Source: a virus. From it: a DNA stretch of 29,311 nt. Positions 1 through 5,478 of this stretch are shown here, in pieces. The notes beneath the pieces were generated by a model that was not told where the DNA came from, did not search any database, and was given only the letters and a program-made list of their open reading frames with translations. The stretch spans positions 1 to 29,311 of the IMG/VR virus record IMGVR_UViG_3300017992_000068. One strand, given 5' to 3'. Both the position numbers and the translations under genes were made by a program. How positions within the stretch are numbered: position 1 is the first letter of the stretch; each line of letters starts with the position of its first letter.

Positions 1-415
1 CTTTTATAGACTTTAATTTGTCTATCACGCTATCAAAATGAAACTTACTCGATGCTAAAAAGTTATTGTCACAAACAATTGGTTTTATTTTCCAATCATC
101 AAGTTCTACAAAATCCCCTTCTATTTTAGGTACTATGCAAAACGGACACTGACGTATACAACCCCTAGTAGTAAACGTAGCGTCTGGATTATGTTTTTCT
201 AAAACACCATCCATTGAATTTCGAACTAATGCAACGCTTTTTAAATATTGTGGGTTATACAAGACCGCCGGACCGCCAGCAACAACCTTATATCCTAGTG
301 ACTTATACCAAATCGCTCGCTGATAAGTCTTGGCTAATTGCCATGAAAAAACTACAGAAAGGTAAGCTGTATCATTCTCGATCCAATCAATAAGTCCGCC
401 AGACCATTTAGTCAT
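1..415 (-). CDS. Radical SAM protein, truncated by the window edge
   Basis: The first 138 codons are visible; the gene runs off the left edge. Residues 80-95 carry a cysteine triplet in CX3CX2C spacing (Cys86, Cys90, Cys93, context 'TTRGCIRQCPFC'), the 4Fe-4S ligand pattern of radical S-adenosylmethionine enzymes. Upstream, 'YKVVAGGPAVL' (residues 42-52) resembles the GGP turn found in the cobalamin-binding-like domains that precede many radical SAM domains. The substrate cannot be told. The ATG lies 22 bases beyond the DnaD-like gene stop, with AGAGGA upstream, so it is probably co-transcribed with the replication gene. The protein family is firm because of the cysteine motif; any role (RNA, nucleotide or peptide modification) is open. 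Confidence 0.75.
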   Translation of the reverse strand, partial: MTKWSGGLIDWIENDTAYLSVVFSWQLAKTYQRAIWYKSLGYKVVAGGPAVLYNPQYLKSVALVRNSMDGVLEKHNPDATFTTRGCIRQCPFCIVPKIEGDFVELDDWKIKPIVCDNNFLASSKFHFDSVIDKLKSIK

Positions 416-437
416 ATTGTTTATTAATTCCTCTTAC

Positions 438-1190
438 TCAATTTGAGTAGCCTGCACGTTTCAACTCCTCAACGGATGTGCCGTTAGTCTTGCTGTCTTT
501 GCGGTTGGACTGGAATCCTTCCACCTGCCATCGTTTTAGAATCGCCTCGGCATAAGACCACGACCGTTTATTCTGGCGCGACGCCTCCTCAATTGCCGCG
601 ATAATCCACTCCTCCGGTATTTGTTCATCATCAATCCACGACGCTATAGAATCCATGACCTTTGGAGTTAATACCCCTATCTCTGATTCATAAGAATTAA
701 AGACAGAAGAACTATTACTACTGCCTTTCCTTTCTTCTTCTTCTTTATTTTCTTCTTCTTTAATTAACGATATGGTATCTATACCGTATGGATAGGGTAT
801 ATTATTAGTAGAATAGGGTATTTTTTTCTGATAATATGCTATATAAATGTGTTTTAATTCGCAATCTGGTATTTCGTCTAGATCCTTTTGGATTCGTTTT
901 TCTACAAGCGAACTTCCCTTATGGTATTTGCGCATGTTCACAATCCATACGATTCCCTCACGGTAAATAACCTTGTTCCCTTGCTCGAATTTAATAAGTG
1001 AATTTTTTATGAAGTCCTCGTCAAGCCCGGTTTCCCAATGCATTACTTTAATGGGTAATTTATAAATCCCGCTAAGACTAGCAAGCTCATTAGAAAACAA
1101 GTAAATAAATAACAGTTTTTCATCTGAATTTAAATCTATGAACCATTCATCTTTCCAGATGCTTACATGAATTTGACGATAATTAGCCAT
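438..1190 (-). CDS. DnaD-like replication initiation protein
   Basis: A 250-residue protein with the two-part layout of phage DnaD-like initiators. The N-terminal ~110 residues ('MANYRQIHVSIWKDEWF') look like the winged-helix N-domain. After an acidic, low-complexity linker (about 145-165, 'EEENKEEEERKGSSNSSS') comes a C-terminal helical DnaD domain with the signature 'RSWSYAEAILKRW' near residues 209-221. Such proteins bind the phage origin and help load the helicase. No helicase loader is visible; it may lie past the left edge. The start has a GAGG Shine-Dalgarno and follows the wHTH/GIY-YIG gene by 13 bases, so both share a transcript. The linker is A/G rich and could slip, but the frame is intact. 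Confidence 0.85.
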   Translation of the reverse strand: MANYRQIHVSIWKDEWFIDLNSDEKLLFIYLFSNELASLSGIYKLPIKVMHWETGLDEDFIKNSLIKFEQGNKVIYREGIVWIVNMRKYHKGSSLVEKRIQKDLDEIPDCELKHIYIAYYQKKIPYSTNNIPYPYGIDTISLIKEEENKEEEERKGSSNSSSVFNSYESEIGVLTPKVMDSIASWIDDEQIPEEWIIAAIEEASRQNKRSWSYAEAILKRWQVEGFQSNRKDSKTNGTSVEELKRAGYSN

Positions 1191-1203
1191 AAATACCTCA
1201 ATA

Positions 1204-1725
1204 TCAAAGCAGGAACGGATTGATTAAATCGGTTTCTTCAATGCTTTTTATCCAATCTACATCCTCATCAGTTAATTGAAACCATTCTCCAAATACACAC
1301 TTGCCAGCAAACATCTGATGTAAAATTTTTTCAAGTTCGGAGCACCTCTTTGAGCGGATTTTATGGATCAACATTAAACTAGAGTTTCCCGTAGATGATT
1401 GCAGAGCATTAAGACGCTTGCGAATATCAGTAGTCATTCCAATTTTATATAAATTACGTTCGCAATCTTTGATTAGATAAACATATCCAATGCGTCGTCT
1501 TACACCCTTGAAATCATCAAGCAATCCAAGTTTCTCTAGTTCTGCCACATCGCGTTCAATATTTTCTAGCGACTTATGAGTATAAAAAGCTAGGTCTTCG
1601 GAAGTAACCAACTCTTCTTTCCAAGAAAATACTAAACAAATTTCAACGAATGTTCGCCACAGCCTGTCGCTCAACGTACCAATTTTGTAGTTATTTAATA
1701 TATGATGATTAATTACGAGTTTCAT
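1204..1725 (-). CDS. Winged-helix plus GIY-YIG (T5orf172/MUG113-like) protein
   Basis: 173 residues. The first ~75 look like a winged-helix DNA-binding domain ('TSEDLAFYTHKSLENIERDVAELEKLGLL'-type helices). Residues 80-165 match the T5orf172/MUG113 branch of GIY-YIG folds: 'GYVYLIKDCERNLYKIGMT' supplies the paired GYVYLI and YKIGM strands, 'DIRKRLNALQSSTG' the Arg helix, and Glu131 or Glu147 could be the metal ligand. These domains are nuclease-like, but their activity in phages is mostly unproven. Here the wHTH may target it to DNA, either as a regulator or a nuclease. It is the first gene after an extended -10 promoter and a folded leader, with AAGGAG upstream of the ATG. Confidence 0.7.
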   Translation of the reverse strand: MKLVINHHILNNYKIGTLSDRLWRTFVEICLVFSWKEELVTSEDLAFYTHKSLENIERDVAELEKLGLLDDFKGVRRRIGYVYLIKDCERNLYKIGMTTDIRKRLNALQSSTGNSSLMLIHKIRSKRCSELEKILHQMFAGKCVFGEWFQLTDEDVDWIKSIEETDLINPFLL

Positions 1726-1842
1726 TCCGCTCCTTACGCAAACACCCGCTCACCACCATTTCTGTTAGCTGCTAGGGCACACAGGACTGGGTAGATGAGC
1801 GGGTATTCGCACAGAAACATAAATCCTGCGTGCAACCTAGCC
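1726..1842 (-). promoter_or_regulatory. Structured 5' leader in front of the wHTH/GIY-YIG gene
   Basis: About 117 untranslated bases separate the predicted transcription start from the ATG. A perfect 9-base inverted repeat, ACCCGCTCA/TGAGCGGGT (1796-1804 with 1744-1752), closes a 43-base loop. GCTAGG at the very 5' end (1836-1841) is complementary to CCTAGC (1771-1776) inside that loop. The two pairings interleave, so they form either a pseudoknot or two alternative folds. A weaker hairpin (CGCAG/CTGTG) lies between. The Shine-Dalgarno follows the 3' arm closely, so folding could affect translation. No known riboswitch class is recognised. Confidence 0.45.
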
Positions 1843-1847
1843 CCACA

Positions 1848-1856
1848 ATTATACCA
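1848..1856 (-). promoter_or_regulatory. Extended -10 promoter
   Basis: On the minus strand the sequence reads TGGTATAAT, a perfect extended -10 (TGn-TATAAT). No good -35 box lies at the usual distance, as expected for this promoter class. It sits directly after the methyltransferase stop codon and is oriented to transcribe the wHTH/GIY-YIG, DnaD-like and radical SAM genes. A second TATAAT overlaps the end of the methyltransferase gene. Confidence 0.6.
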
Positions 1857-1865
1857 CAGGTTGAA

Positions 1866-2981
1866 TTATATACCGGCGGCATGTTCAATTATCCTCCTGC
1901 CAACCCACTCTGCGACCTGCGGCACTACGGCGTTGCCTAGTCCTCTAAGTCGGTCCACCCGAGCGGGAACTTTTGTGGCTATACGAGGGATGCCATCTTC
2001 CCAACTGGATATTTCCCAATTCGTCTTCCCGTCGAATGCCAAAAATCGTGACACGGTTTGCATAGAGTTTGAATGTTCTCTGCTAAATTGTTCTGAATCC
2101 TCTGGTCTATATGATGAGCCTGCAAATCCAAGCATGAGCCGCACGCCTCGCATTTCGTCTTCAAGTGCTTCCGGGCACGCCACGAATATCCGTGCTTGGT
2201 CAATGTCTGGCGCGTGTTCGCACACGAAAGCGAACAAAACCTCCGCTGCTTGAAGGCGGTCAAGTCCTCCAGTCGCTTTCCGTATCGCTTCCGCACCATT
2301 TCCTCGCCACAACTCTCGCAATATTTTGGTTGCTCTTTTACTCTCTTCATAACTCATTCCTTTTCCGATATGTCGCTCCAACCATGAGGGAAACCCATCA
2401 GACCTTCTACCCACGCCGGGTTCAACTGACCACCAACTTCGCTTGATAGAGGAGGCGAATGATTCCCGTGGTCTGTTCCTGTTCCGCTCCTGTAGTCTCG
2501 TTCTGTCGGTGTCGGCCACAATGAAGATCCGTTCTCGTCTGTGCGGGGCATCGAAGGCGCAAGCTGGAATATTAAATGTCCAGCAGGTGTAGCCTTCACT
2601 TTCCAGGTCAGATAGCACCTGGTCGAGATAGGTGGTGACGATTCCAGGAACGTTCTCGGCAAGGACGTATCGCGGTCTTGCCTCTCTAATAATCCGGATA
2701 AATTCTGGCCAGAGATTGCGGTCATCTGCTGCGCCTCGTCGCTTCCCGGCGACACTGTGAGGCTGGCAAGGGAATCCTCCAGCAATAAGATCAACTGGTT
2801 CGAGGTTCCGTTTTCCACACTTTCTGACATCTCTGTACCTCCTAACCTCCGTCCAATGCTTCTCCAATACTTTTGTGCAGTAGTTGTCAAGTTCGACCTG
2901 CCACAGGCACGTCATTCCAGCGCGCTCAAGCCCCAGGTCAATGCCTCCTATCCCCGCGAACAGCGAGCCGAAGGTCATCAT
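1866..2981 (-). CDS. DNA (cytosine-5) methyltransferase
   Basis: 371 residues with all the main C5-MTase motifs in order: I 'FAGIGG' (8-13), IV 'GGFPCQP' with catalytic Cys72, VI 'AENV' (108-111), VIII 'HRRERIF' (147-153), and IX/X 'RVDRLRGLGNAVVPQ' (341-355). It transfers a methyl group from SAM to a cytosine in double-stranded DNA, probably protecting phage DNA from host restriction; no cognate restriction enzyme is seen. The stretch 155-330, where the target-recognition domain should be, is unusual. Most of it overlaps two other recognisable ORFs in the +1 frame, and two pre-motif-IX-like segments occur ('EPGVGRRSDGFP' at 188-199 and 'WEDGIPRIATKVP' at 327-339), as if the 3' end were chimeric. 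Its ATG overlaps the stop of the lipoprotein gene (ATGA). Confidence 0.85.
   Translation of the reverse strand: MMTFGSLFAGIGGIDLGLERAGMTCLWQVELDNYCTKVLEKHWTEVRRYRDVRKCGKRNLEPVDLIAGGFPCQPHSVAGKRRGAADDRNLWPEFIRIIREARPRYVLAENVPGIVTTYLDQVLSDLESEGYTCWTFNIPACAFDAPHRRERIFIVADTDRTRLQERNRNRPRESFASSIKRSWWSVEPGVGRRSDGFPSWLERHIGKGMSYEESKRATKILRELWRGNGAEAIRKATGGLDRLQAAEVLFAFVCEHAPDIDQARIFVACPEALEDEMRGVRLMLGFAGSSYRPEDSEQFSREHSNSMQTVSRFLAFDGKTNWEISSWEDGIPRIATKVPARVDRLRGLGNAVVPQVAEWVGRRIIEHAAGI
1979..2350 (-). CDS. HNH endonuclease ORF nested in the methyltransferase gene
   Basis: 123 residues in the +1 frame relative to the methyltransferase. Three cysteine pairs (Cys11/14, Cys39/43, Cys67/70) precede an HNH motif: 'LQAHHID' (His79-His80), Asn92 in 'ENIQTLCKPCHDFWH', Cys97/100, His101 and His105. 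This is the usual zinc-stabilised phage HNH fold, a metal-dependent DNA nicking or cutting enzyme. Its ATG lies three bases after the stop of the other nested ORF, in the same frame, so the two may be coupled. It may be a free-standing homing-type nuclease inserted in the methyltransferase gene without breaking its frame. The motif density makes an accidental ORF very unlikely; expression is not proven. Confidence 0.7.
   Translation of the reverse strand: MKRVKEQPKYCESCGEEMVRKRYGKRLEDLTAFKQRRFCSLSCANTRQTLTKHGYSWRARKHLKTKCEACGSCLDLQAHHIDQRIQNNLAENIQTLCKPCHDFWHSTGRRIGKYPVGKMASLV
2354..2890 (-). CDS. Phage protein of unknown function overlapping the methyltransferase in +1
   Basis: 178 residues, wholly inside the methyltransferase gene in the +1 frame. 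It holds stretches I recognise from phage hypothetical proteins that sit near DNA methylases: 'EDSLASLTVSPGSDEA', 'YLTWKVKATPAG', 'SSLWPTPT' and a C-terminal 'GQLNPAWVEGLMGFPHGW'. No function is known to me. The DNA for 'EDSLASLTVSPGS' also encodes the MTase 'GGFPCQPHSVAGK' motif, and the DNA for 'LNPAWVEGLMGFP' encodes 'VEPGVGRRSDGF'. The family may therefore have arisen by overprinting. The alternative is a spurious ORF family created by conserved methyltransferase codons. Start choice is uncertain. Confidence 0.5.
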   Translation of the reverse strand: MTTTAQKYWRSIGRRLGGTEMSESVENGTSNQLILLLEDSLASLTVSPGSDEAQQMTAISGQNLSGLLERQDRDTSLPRTFLESSPPISTRCYLTWKVKATPAGHLIFQLAPSMPRTDENGSSLWPTPTERDYRSGTGTDHGNHSPPLSSEVGGQLNPAWVEGLMGFPHGWSDISEKE

Positions 2982-3982
2982 CTCAACATCTCCTCATACA
3001 CGTACCACGCGGGCTTCTTCATTCTTGCATACGCCAGGTCGGAGTTGCGCCAACCGTTGCCGTAAAGCGTGTACCACAGCACGTGGTCAACCAGGTCTAA
3101 GTTGAATATATAGTGCGCGTAATCTGCCTGCGCCTTCTCGAATGAGCCGCCGCAGTCTCCGTCACAAAGTAAACTGGTCTCTGTAATCCAGATAGGTTTG
3201 TCCACGCCGTACCTGCGTAAAAAGTCAAGTTGTCTCAGCACTTGCTTGTAGTCCATCTTGGGGTATGTCAAGTATGAGTGAATTGAGTACACGTCATAGT
3301 TGGGTTGGGTCGATAACATCCCCTCGGTAAACTCTGCCTTTTTACTGAACGGGTCAAGAAGTGTCGCACCTGCCATGATGTAAACGCTGGGATGGTACGC
3401 ATGTACGATGTTGTAGACATAATCCACGAACTCACCATACAGTTTGCCCGCCTGGAAATACGTCAACCTGTTCGGCCAACATCCCATCAGCGGGGAGTTC
3501 GGGTCAATGCCGCTCGCGTGCGTCTCGGGTTCGTTCCATATCTCAACCGCGTTGGGGTGATACCTGTCTATCACGCTGACAACGAACATTGCGTAGTCAT
3601 AGTAGTAGTGTTCCGCGGGAGGAGAGCAAACATAACCCGCGTACTGCCTCGCCCAGGTGGGTGTAGTCTTGATGTTCAACACTAACGGATATGACTCAAG
3701 TGCGCGAATGTCAGCGTCAAGCTTTGAAGGCCAGTTTAGAACTCCGCGCTCTTCTTCAATCTTGTACCAGAACACCTGCCGCTCAACGGTAGATCCTGGT
3801 ATGAGGTACGGTTGGTTGTAATCGGTCGCGCCTTCCAACTGGACGCCGACACGGTGCAGCGCGGGTCTTGACTTGATTGCGATTGGCATGAATATTTTAT
3901 GCTCCTGTATTCCTAGTGGTTTTGTTGGTACACAAGAGACCATGATTACCGCCAGAATAAATAAAACCAGATATTTTCGCAT
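2978..3982 (-). CDS. Clan GH-A-like glycoside hydrolase lipoprotein
   Basis: 334 residues from the ATG chosen here. This start gives a signal peptide 'MRKYLVLFILAVIMVSC' with a lipobox-like end at Cys17; a longer reading adds 14 unlikely residues. The body resembles TIM-barrel hydrolases of clan GH-A (GH5/GH39-like): 'AVEIWNEPE' places the acid/base at Glu151, and 'PIWITETS' places the nucleophile candidate at Glu268, with 'YSIHSY' between them. It would act outside the cell on a polysaccharide. 'HKIFMPIAIK' (28-37) resembles a spacer common in Chloroflexota exported proteins. A secreted, lipid-anchored hydrolase is odd for a lytic gene set; lysogenic conversion or envelope degradation are possible. 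Coupled to the methyltransferase by ATGA. Confidence 0.65.
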   Translation of the reverse strand: MRKYLVLFILAVIMVSCVPTKPLGIQEHKIFMPIAIKSRPALHRVGVQLEGATDYNQPYLIPGSTVERQVFWYKIEEERGVLNWPSKLDADIRALESYPLVLNIKTTPTWARQYAGYVCSPPAEHYYYDYAMFVVSVIDRYHPNAVEIWNEPETHASGIDPNSPLMGCWPNRLTYFQAGKLYGEFVDYVYNIVHAYHPSVYIMAGATLLDPFSKKAEFTEGMLSTQPNYDVYSIHSYLTYPKMDYKQVLRQLDFLRRYGVDKPIWITETSLLCDGDCGGSFEKAQADYAHYIFNLDLVDHVLWYTLYGNGWRNSDLAYARMKKPAWYVYEEMLR

Positions 3983-4156
3983 GTCATAATAATTCCGGGC
4001 ATGGGTGCCGCCGTTCCCATGCAATGAAGGACACTTGTTCTGGTATCAAAGATTGAAGTAGGATCTCTCCTTTAGTTCTCCACCGCAGGGTTAGGCGGCA
4101 TCGTACTGCGGATCGTTGCGGGGTGGGAGCATACGCTTCTACCACGTACCGCTTAG
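3983..4156. other. Gap with no convincing gene
   Basis: These 174 bases between the tRNA-like element and the lipoprotein gene hold one open frame reading from the element, which I take as a shadow. A 6-base stem (CCGCAG/CTGCGG, minus strand) lies in the middle. No promoter or terminator is clear. Confidence 0.4.
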
Positions 4157-4242
4157 TGGGGCGGGCAGGATTCGAACCTGCGGAAACCACGGTGGTATGA
4201 TCAAAACTCCGCGCATTTCGTGCTCCATAACGCCGCCGCCCC
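4157..4242 (-). tRNA. tRNA-like element 1, possibly a degenerate class II tRNA
   Basis: 86 bases with a perfect 7-base acceptor pairing GGGGCGG/CCGCCCC, an A discriminator, and a perfect T-arm GCAGG-TTCGAAT-CCTGC that matches the B-box consensus. A D-arm GCGTT/AATGC with GG in its loop is possible. The anticodon arm folds poorly: the best fit is GGAGT/ATACC around TTTGATC, giving anticodon UGA (Ser) with one mismatch and a non-purine at 37. Base 8 is C rather than U. The length suits a class II tRNA, but the variable arm is weak. It may be a decayed tRNA or a tRNA-like regulatory element. It follows a small ORF by 13 bases. Confidence 0.4.
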
Positions 4243-4255
4243 ATGTCTGTATTGT

Positions 4256-4450
4256 TTATGAGATTTGTTGCTCATAACGCCCAAGCGCATCCATGGCTGT
4301 TAGCTCTGGAATTATCGTGTTGCTATATTCCCCTTGTGTAGCGAAGGCGATCAACCGGATTGCGCAGAAATAAACAAGTCTCTTTGGCATCTTCCATGCC
4401 AGTTTCATCCAGAATTTTGCTATTAATCTTTGTATTACGCCATTTATCAT
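4256..4450 (-). CDS. Small conserved phage protein, function unknown
   Basis: 64 residues with a strong AAAGGAG ribosome site. It starts with a basic amphipathic stretch ('MINGVIQRLIAKFWMKLAWK'), then 'MPKRLVYFCAIRLIAFATQG' and an acidic tail 'IIPELTAMDALGRYEQ'. I have a memory of similar unnamed small phage proteins ('LPK.LIY...IR...YAT.G.YS...PELT..D.L.R'). The central hydrophobic part might touch membrane but is short and carries charges. No function assigned. It lies between tRNA-like elements 1 and 2. Confidence 0.65.
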   Translation of the reverse strand: MINGVIQRLIAKFWMKLAWKMPKRLVYFCAIRLIAFATQGEYSNTIIPELTAMDALGRYEQQIS

Positions 4451-4486
4451 TGCTATTCTCCTTTCAAATCCATCTTATCCTTCTAG

Positions 4487-4653
4487 TGGGGCGGGCAGGT
4501 AACGCTCCTGCCACCGTTTCCGCACCACGAAGGGCTGAGTGATAACAAGGTATTTTTGCACTTATTCAACGGATCGCCTGCGGCTTACGTTCCGCGGGTT
4601 ACACACATCAGATACGCTTCTGTGTGAACGTGTCACTTCCACGCCGCCGCCCC
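4487..4653 (-). other. tRNA-ended element 2
   Basis: 167 bases that start and end like element 1: GGGGCGGCGGCGT at the 5' end and CCTGCCCGCCCCACTA at the 3' end. The T-stem GCAGG/CCTGC is kept, but its loop is AGCGTTA, lacking TTC. The interior is unrelated to element 1. It contains a strong hairpin built from CACA-CAGA pairing with TCTG-(A)-TGTG around AGCGTA, and an expanded region of roughly 95 bases. It cannot be a standard tRNA. An intron-bearing or expanded tRNA relic, or a structured RNA or recombination element, is possible. Confidence 0.45.
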
Positions 4654-4657
4654 AAGT

Positions 4658-4915
4658 TCATTCGTTATCTTCTGGTAAACAGGATCTCTCAATAGGAATA
4701 TTAATCACCGGATATACAGTACAAATTATTCGAGCTTCACCTGACAATTCAATGACTTCACCAGATTTTGCCGGAATCACATCGTAGGTAATATATGTAA
4801 CTCCATAAGGAATTTCAATAACACAAAATGGCTGACCTTGATTGTCAGCAAGAGTTCGAGCCCGATTTATCGTATTATTTCTTAAACTCTCAACCGATTG
4901 TGTATATGCGCTCAT
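4658..4915 (-). CDS. Small soluble protein, function unknown
   Basis: 85 residues with an AGGAG ribosome site 6 bases before the ATG. The N-terminal third is polar and helical ('MSAYTQSVESLRNNTINRAR'); the rest looks beta-rich ('QPFCVIEIPYGVTYITYDVI', 'GEVIELSGEARIICTVYPVI'). No membrane helix and no metal motif. I do not recognise a family. It follows a pair of hairpins and precedes tRNA-ended element 2 by 4 bases. Confidence 0.6.
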   Translation of the reverse strand: MSAYTQSVESLRNNTINRARTLADNQGQPFCVIEIPYGVTYITYDVIPAKSGEVIELSGEARIICTVYPVINIPIERSCLPEDNE

Positions 4916-4933
4916 TGCAATCTCCTATTATTT

Positions 4934-4985
4934 GTCTCTCCCTACCAGATCGGGAGAGACTCTCCTCTTTTCGCCCCGAAGGGCG
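4934..4985 (-). terminator. Two adjacent stem-loops upstream of the 85-residue ORF
   Basis: On the minus strand a stem CGCCC-TTCG-GGGCG with a stable UUCG loop (4972-4985) is followed by GAAAAGAGG. Then comes a 9-base perfect stem GTCTCTCCC/GGGAGAGAC with a 9-base loop (4934-4960). Neither has a proper U-tract, so they may act as mRNA processing or stability structures rather than intrinsic terminators. Confidence 0.4.
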
Positions 4986-5025
4986 GAGCCACTTTCTCGC
5001 CCCCATTTTGTCAGGACTAGGACAA

Positions 5026-5187
5026 TCACCTGACTGTAGCACCACCTCCGTTGCCTTTGGGTACTGTTAGCGTCGTTACCACACGTCCGAGGCCTGTCGT
5101 TTCATTCAATACGTGGCACGTTATCTCGGCCTTTTGTGGCTTGCCATTCCACCATAGGCTCTGTGGGGCGGGCAGGATTCGATCCAT
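5026..5187 (-). CDS. Possible 53-residue protein reading out of tRNA-ended element 3
   Basis: The frame starts MDRILPAPQSLWWNGKPQ with GGGAG 7 bases upstream and ends in TVPKGNGGGATVR before a TGA. Composition looks protein-like, with alternating beta-type residues ('AEITCHVLNETTGLGRVV') and a Gly-rich end. The first codons overlap the conserved 3' end of tRNA-ended element 3, whose CTGCCCGCCCCA reads as LPAP. No family is recognised. This is the only ORF in the stretch between element 3 and the 85-residue gene. It may be a fragment of a larger gene broken by a TAA upstream. Confidence 0.35.
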   Translation of the reverse strand: MDRILPAPQSLWWNGKPQKAEITCHVLNETTGLGRVVTTLTVPKGNGGGATVR

Positions 5188-5280
5188 ATCATTGCTCCCG
5201 GTCTGGTCGGTGTCCAGGTCGGCGTGGCACGCTTACGGGCGATCAACCCCAGCCAGACGCGTTACCCACGCCGCCGCCCC
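5164..5280 (-). other. tRNA-ended element 3
   Basis: 117 bases with the same ends as elements 1 and 2 (ATGGGGCGGCGGCGT at the 5' side, TCGAATCCTGCCCGCCCCAC at the 3' side, the latter a 20-base match to element 1). The 5' arm of the T-stem is lost: GCA and GG are separated by ATGATAT. The interior has GGCGTGG/CCACGCC and GTCTGG/CCAGAC, which interleave and so could form a pseudoknot. It lies 4 bases after the zinc-ribbon gene stop. Not a functional tRNA as read. Confidence 0.45.
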
Positions 5281-5284
5281 ATGA

Positions 5285-5455
5285 TTAAACATCGTTCATT
5301 TGAACGTGGATAAGTAACTCTCCCTCAATGATTAATTCACACCCACAGTGGGGGCAATTTTCAATTTGCTTGTCCTCGAGATAATCCTCAATGTCTTTCG
5401 CAAGTTGAAAATCTCCAGCGCATTTAGGACAAAACGTATATTCCCAGGTGTTCAT
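5285..5455 (-). CDS. Zinc-ribbon mini protein
   Basis: 56 residues: 'TFCPKCAGDF' near the start and 'ENCPHCGCEL' about 26 residues later make two CxxC knuckles, the layout of a zinc ribbon. Between them is an acidic helix ('LAKDIEDYLEDKQ'). Such proteins often bind nucleic acid or other proteins. The ATG lies just after the repeated GGGGCGGCGG motif, whose continuation GGAGCGG may serve as ribosome site. Confidence 0.65.
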   Translation of the reverse strand: MNTWEYTFCPKCAGDFQLAKDIEDYLEDKQIENCPHCGCELIIEGELLIHVQMNDV

Positions 5456-5460
5456 CTATC

Positions 5461-5474
5461 CGCTCCGCCGCCCC
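5461..5474 (-). repeat. Fourth copy of the GGGGCGGCGG 5' end (half element)
   Basis: GGGGCGGCGGAGCG on the minus strand, 4 bases past the endolysin stop, matches the 5' end of tRNA-ended elements 1-3. No matching 3' half (CCTGCCCGCCCCA) follows nearby; instead the zinc-ribbon gene begins at once. It may be an element that lost its 3' half or whose 3' half was replaced by a gene. Confidence 0.4.
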
Positions 5475-5478
5475 ATAA

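Noticed and set aside
1795-2446. Plus-strand ORFs opposite the methyltransferase and HNH region
   Set aside because: No motifs, no ribosome sites, and they are antisense to frames with clear enzyme signatures.
3984-4244. 86-residue minus-strand ORF spanning tRNA-like element 1
   Set aside because: Its middle (SAGSNPARPTK) is the usual translation of a tRNA T-arm and acceptor end; nothing else in it looks like a protein.
4157-5280. Integron cassette array
   Set aside because: The gene-element layout is similar, but the ends lack the attC core (RYYYAAC/GTTRRRY) and no integron integrase is visible. Only the layout comparison is kept.
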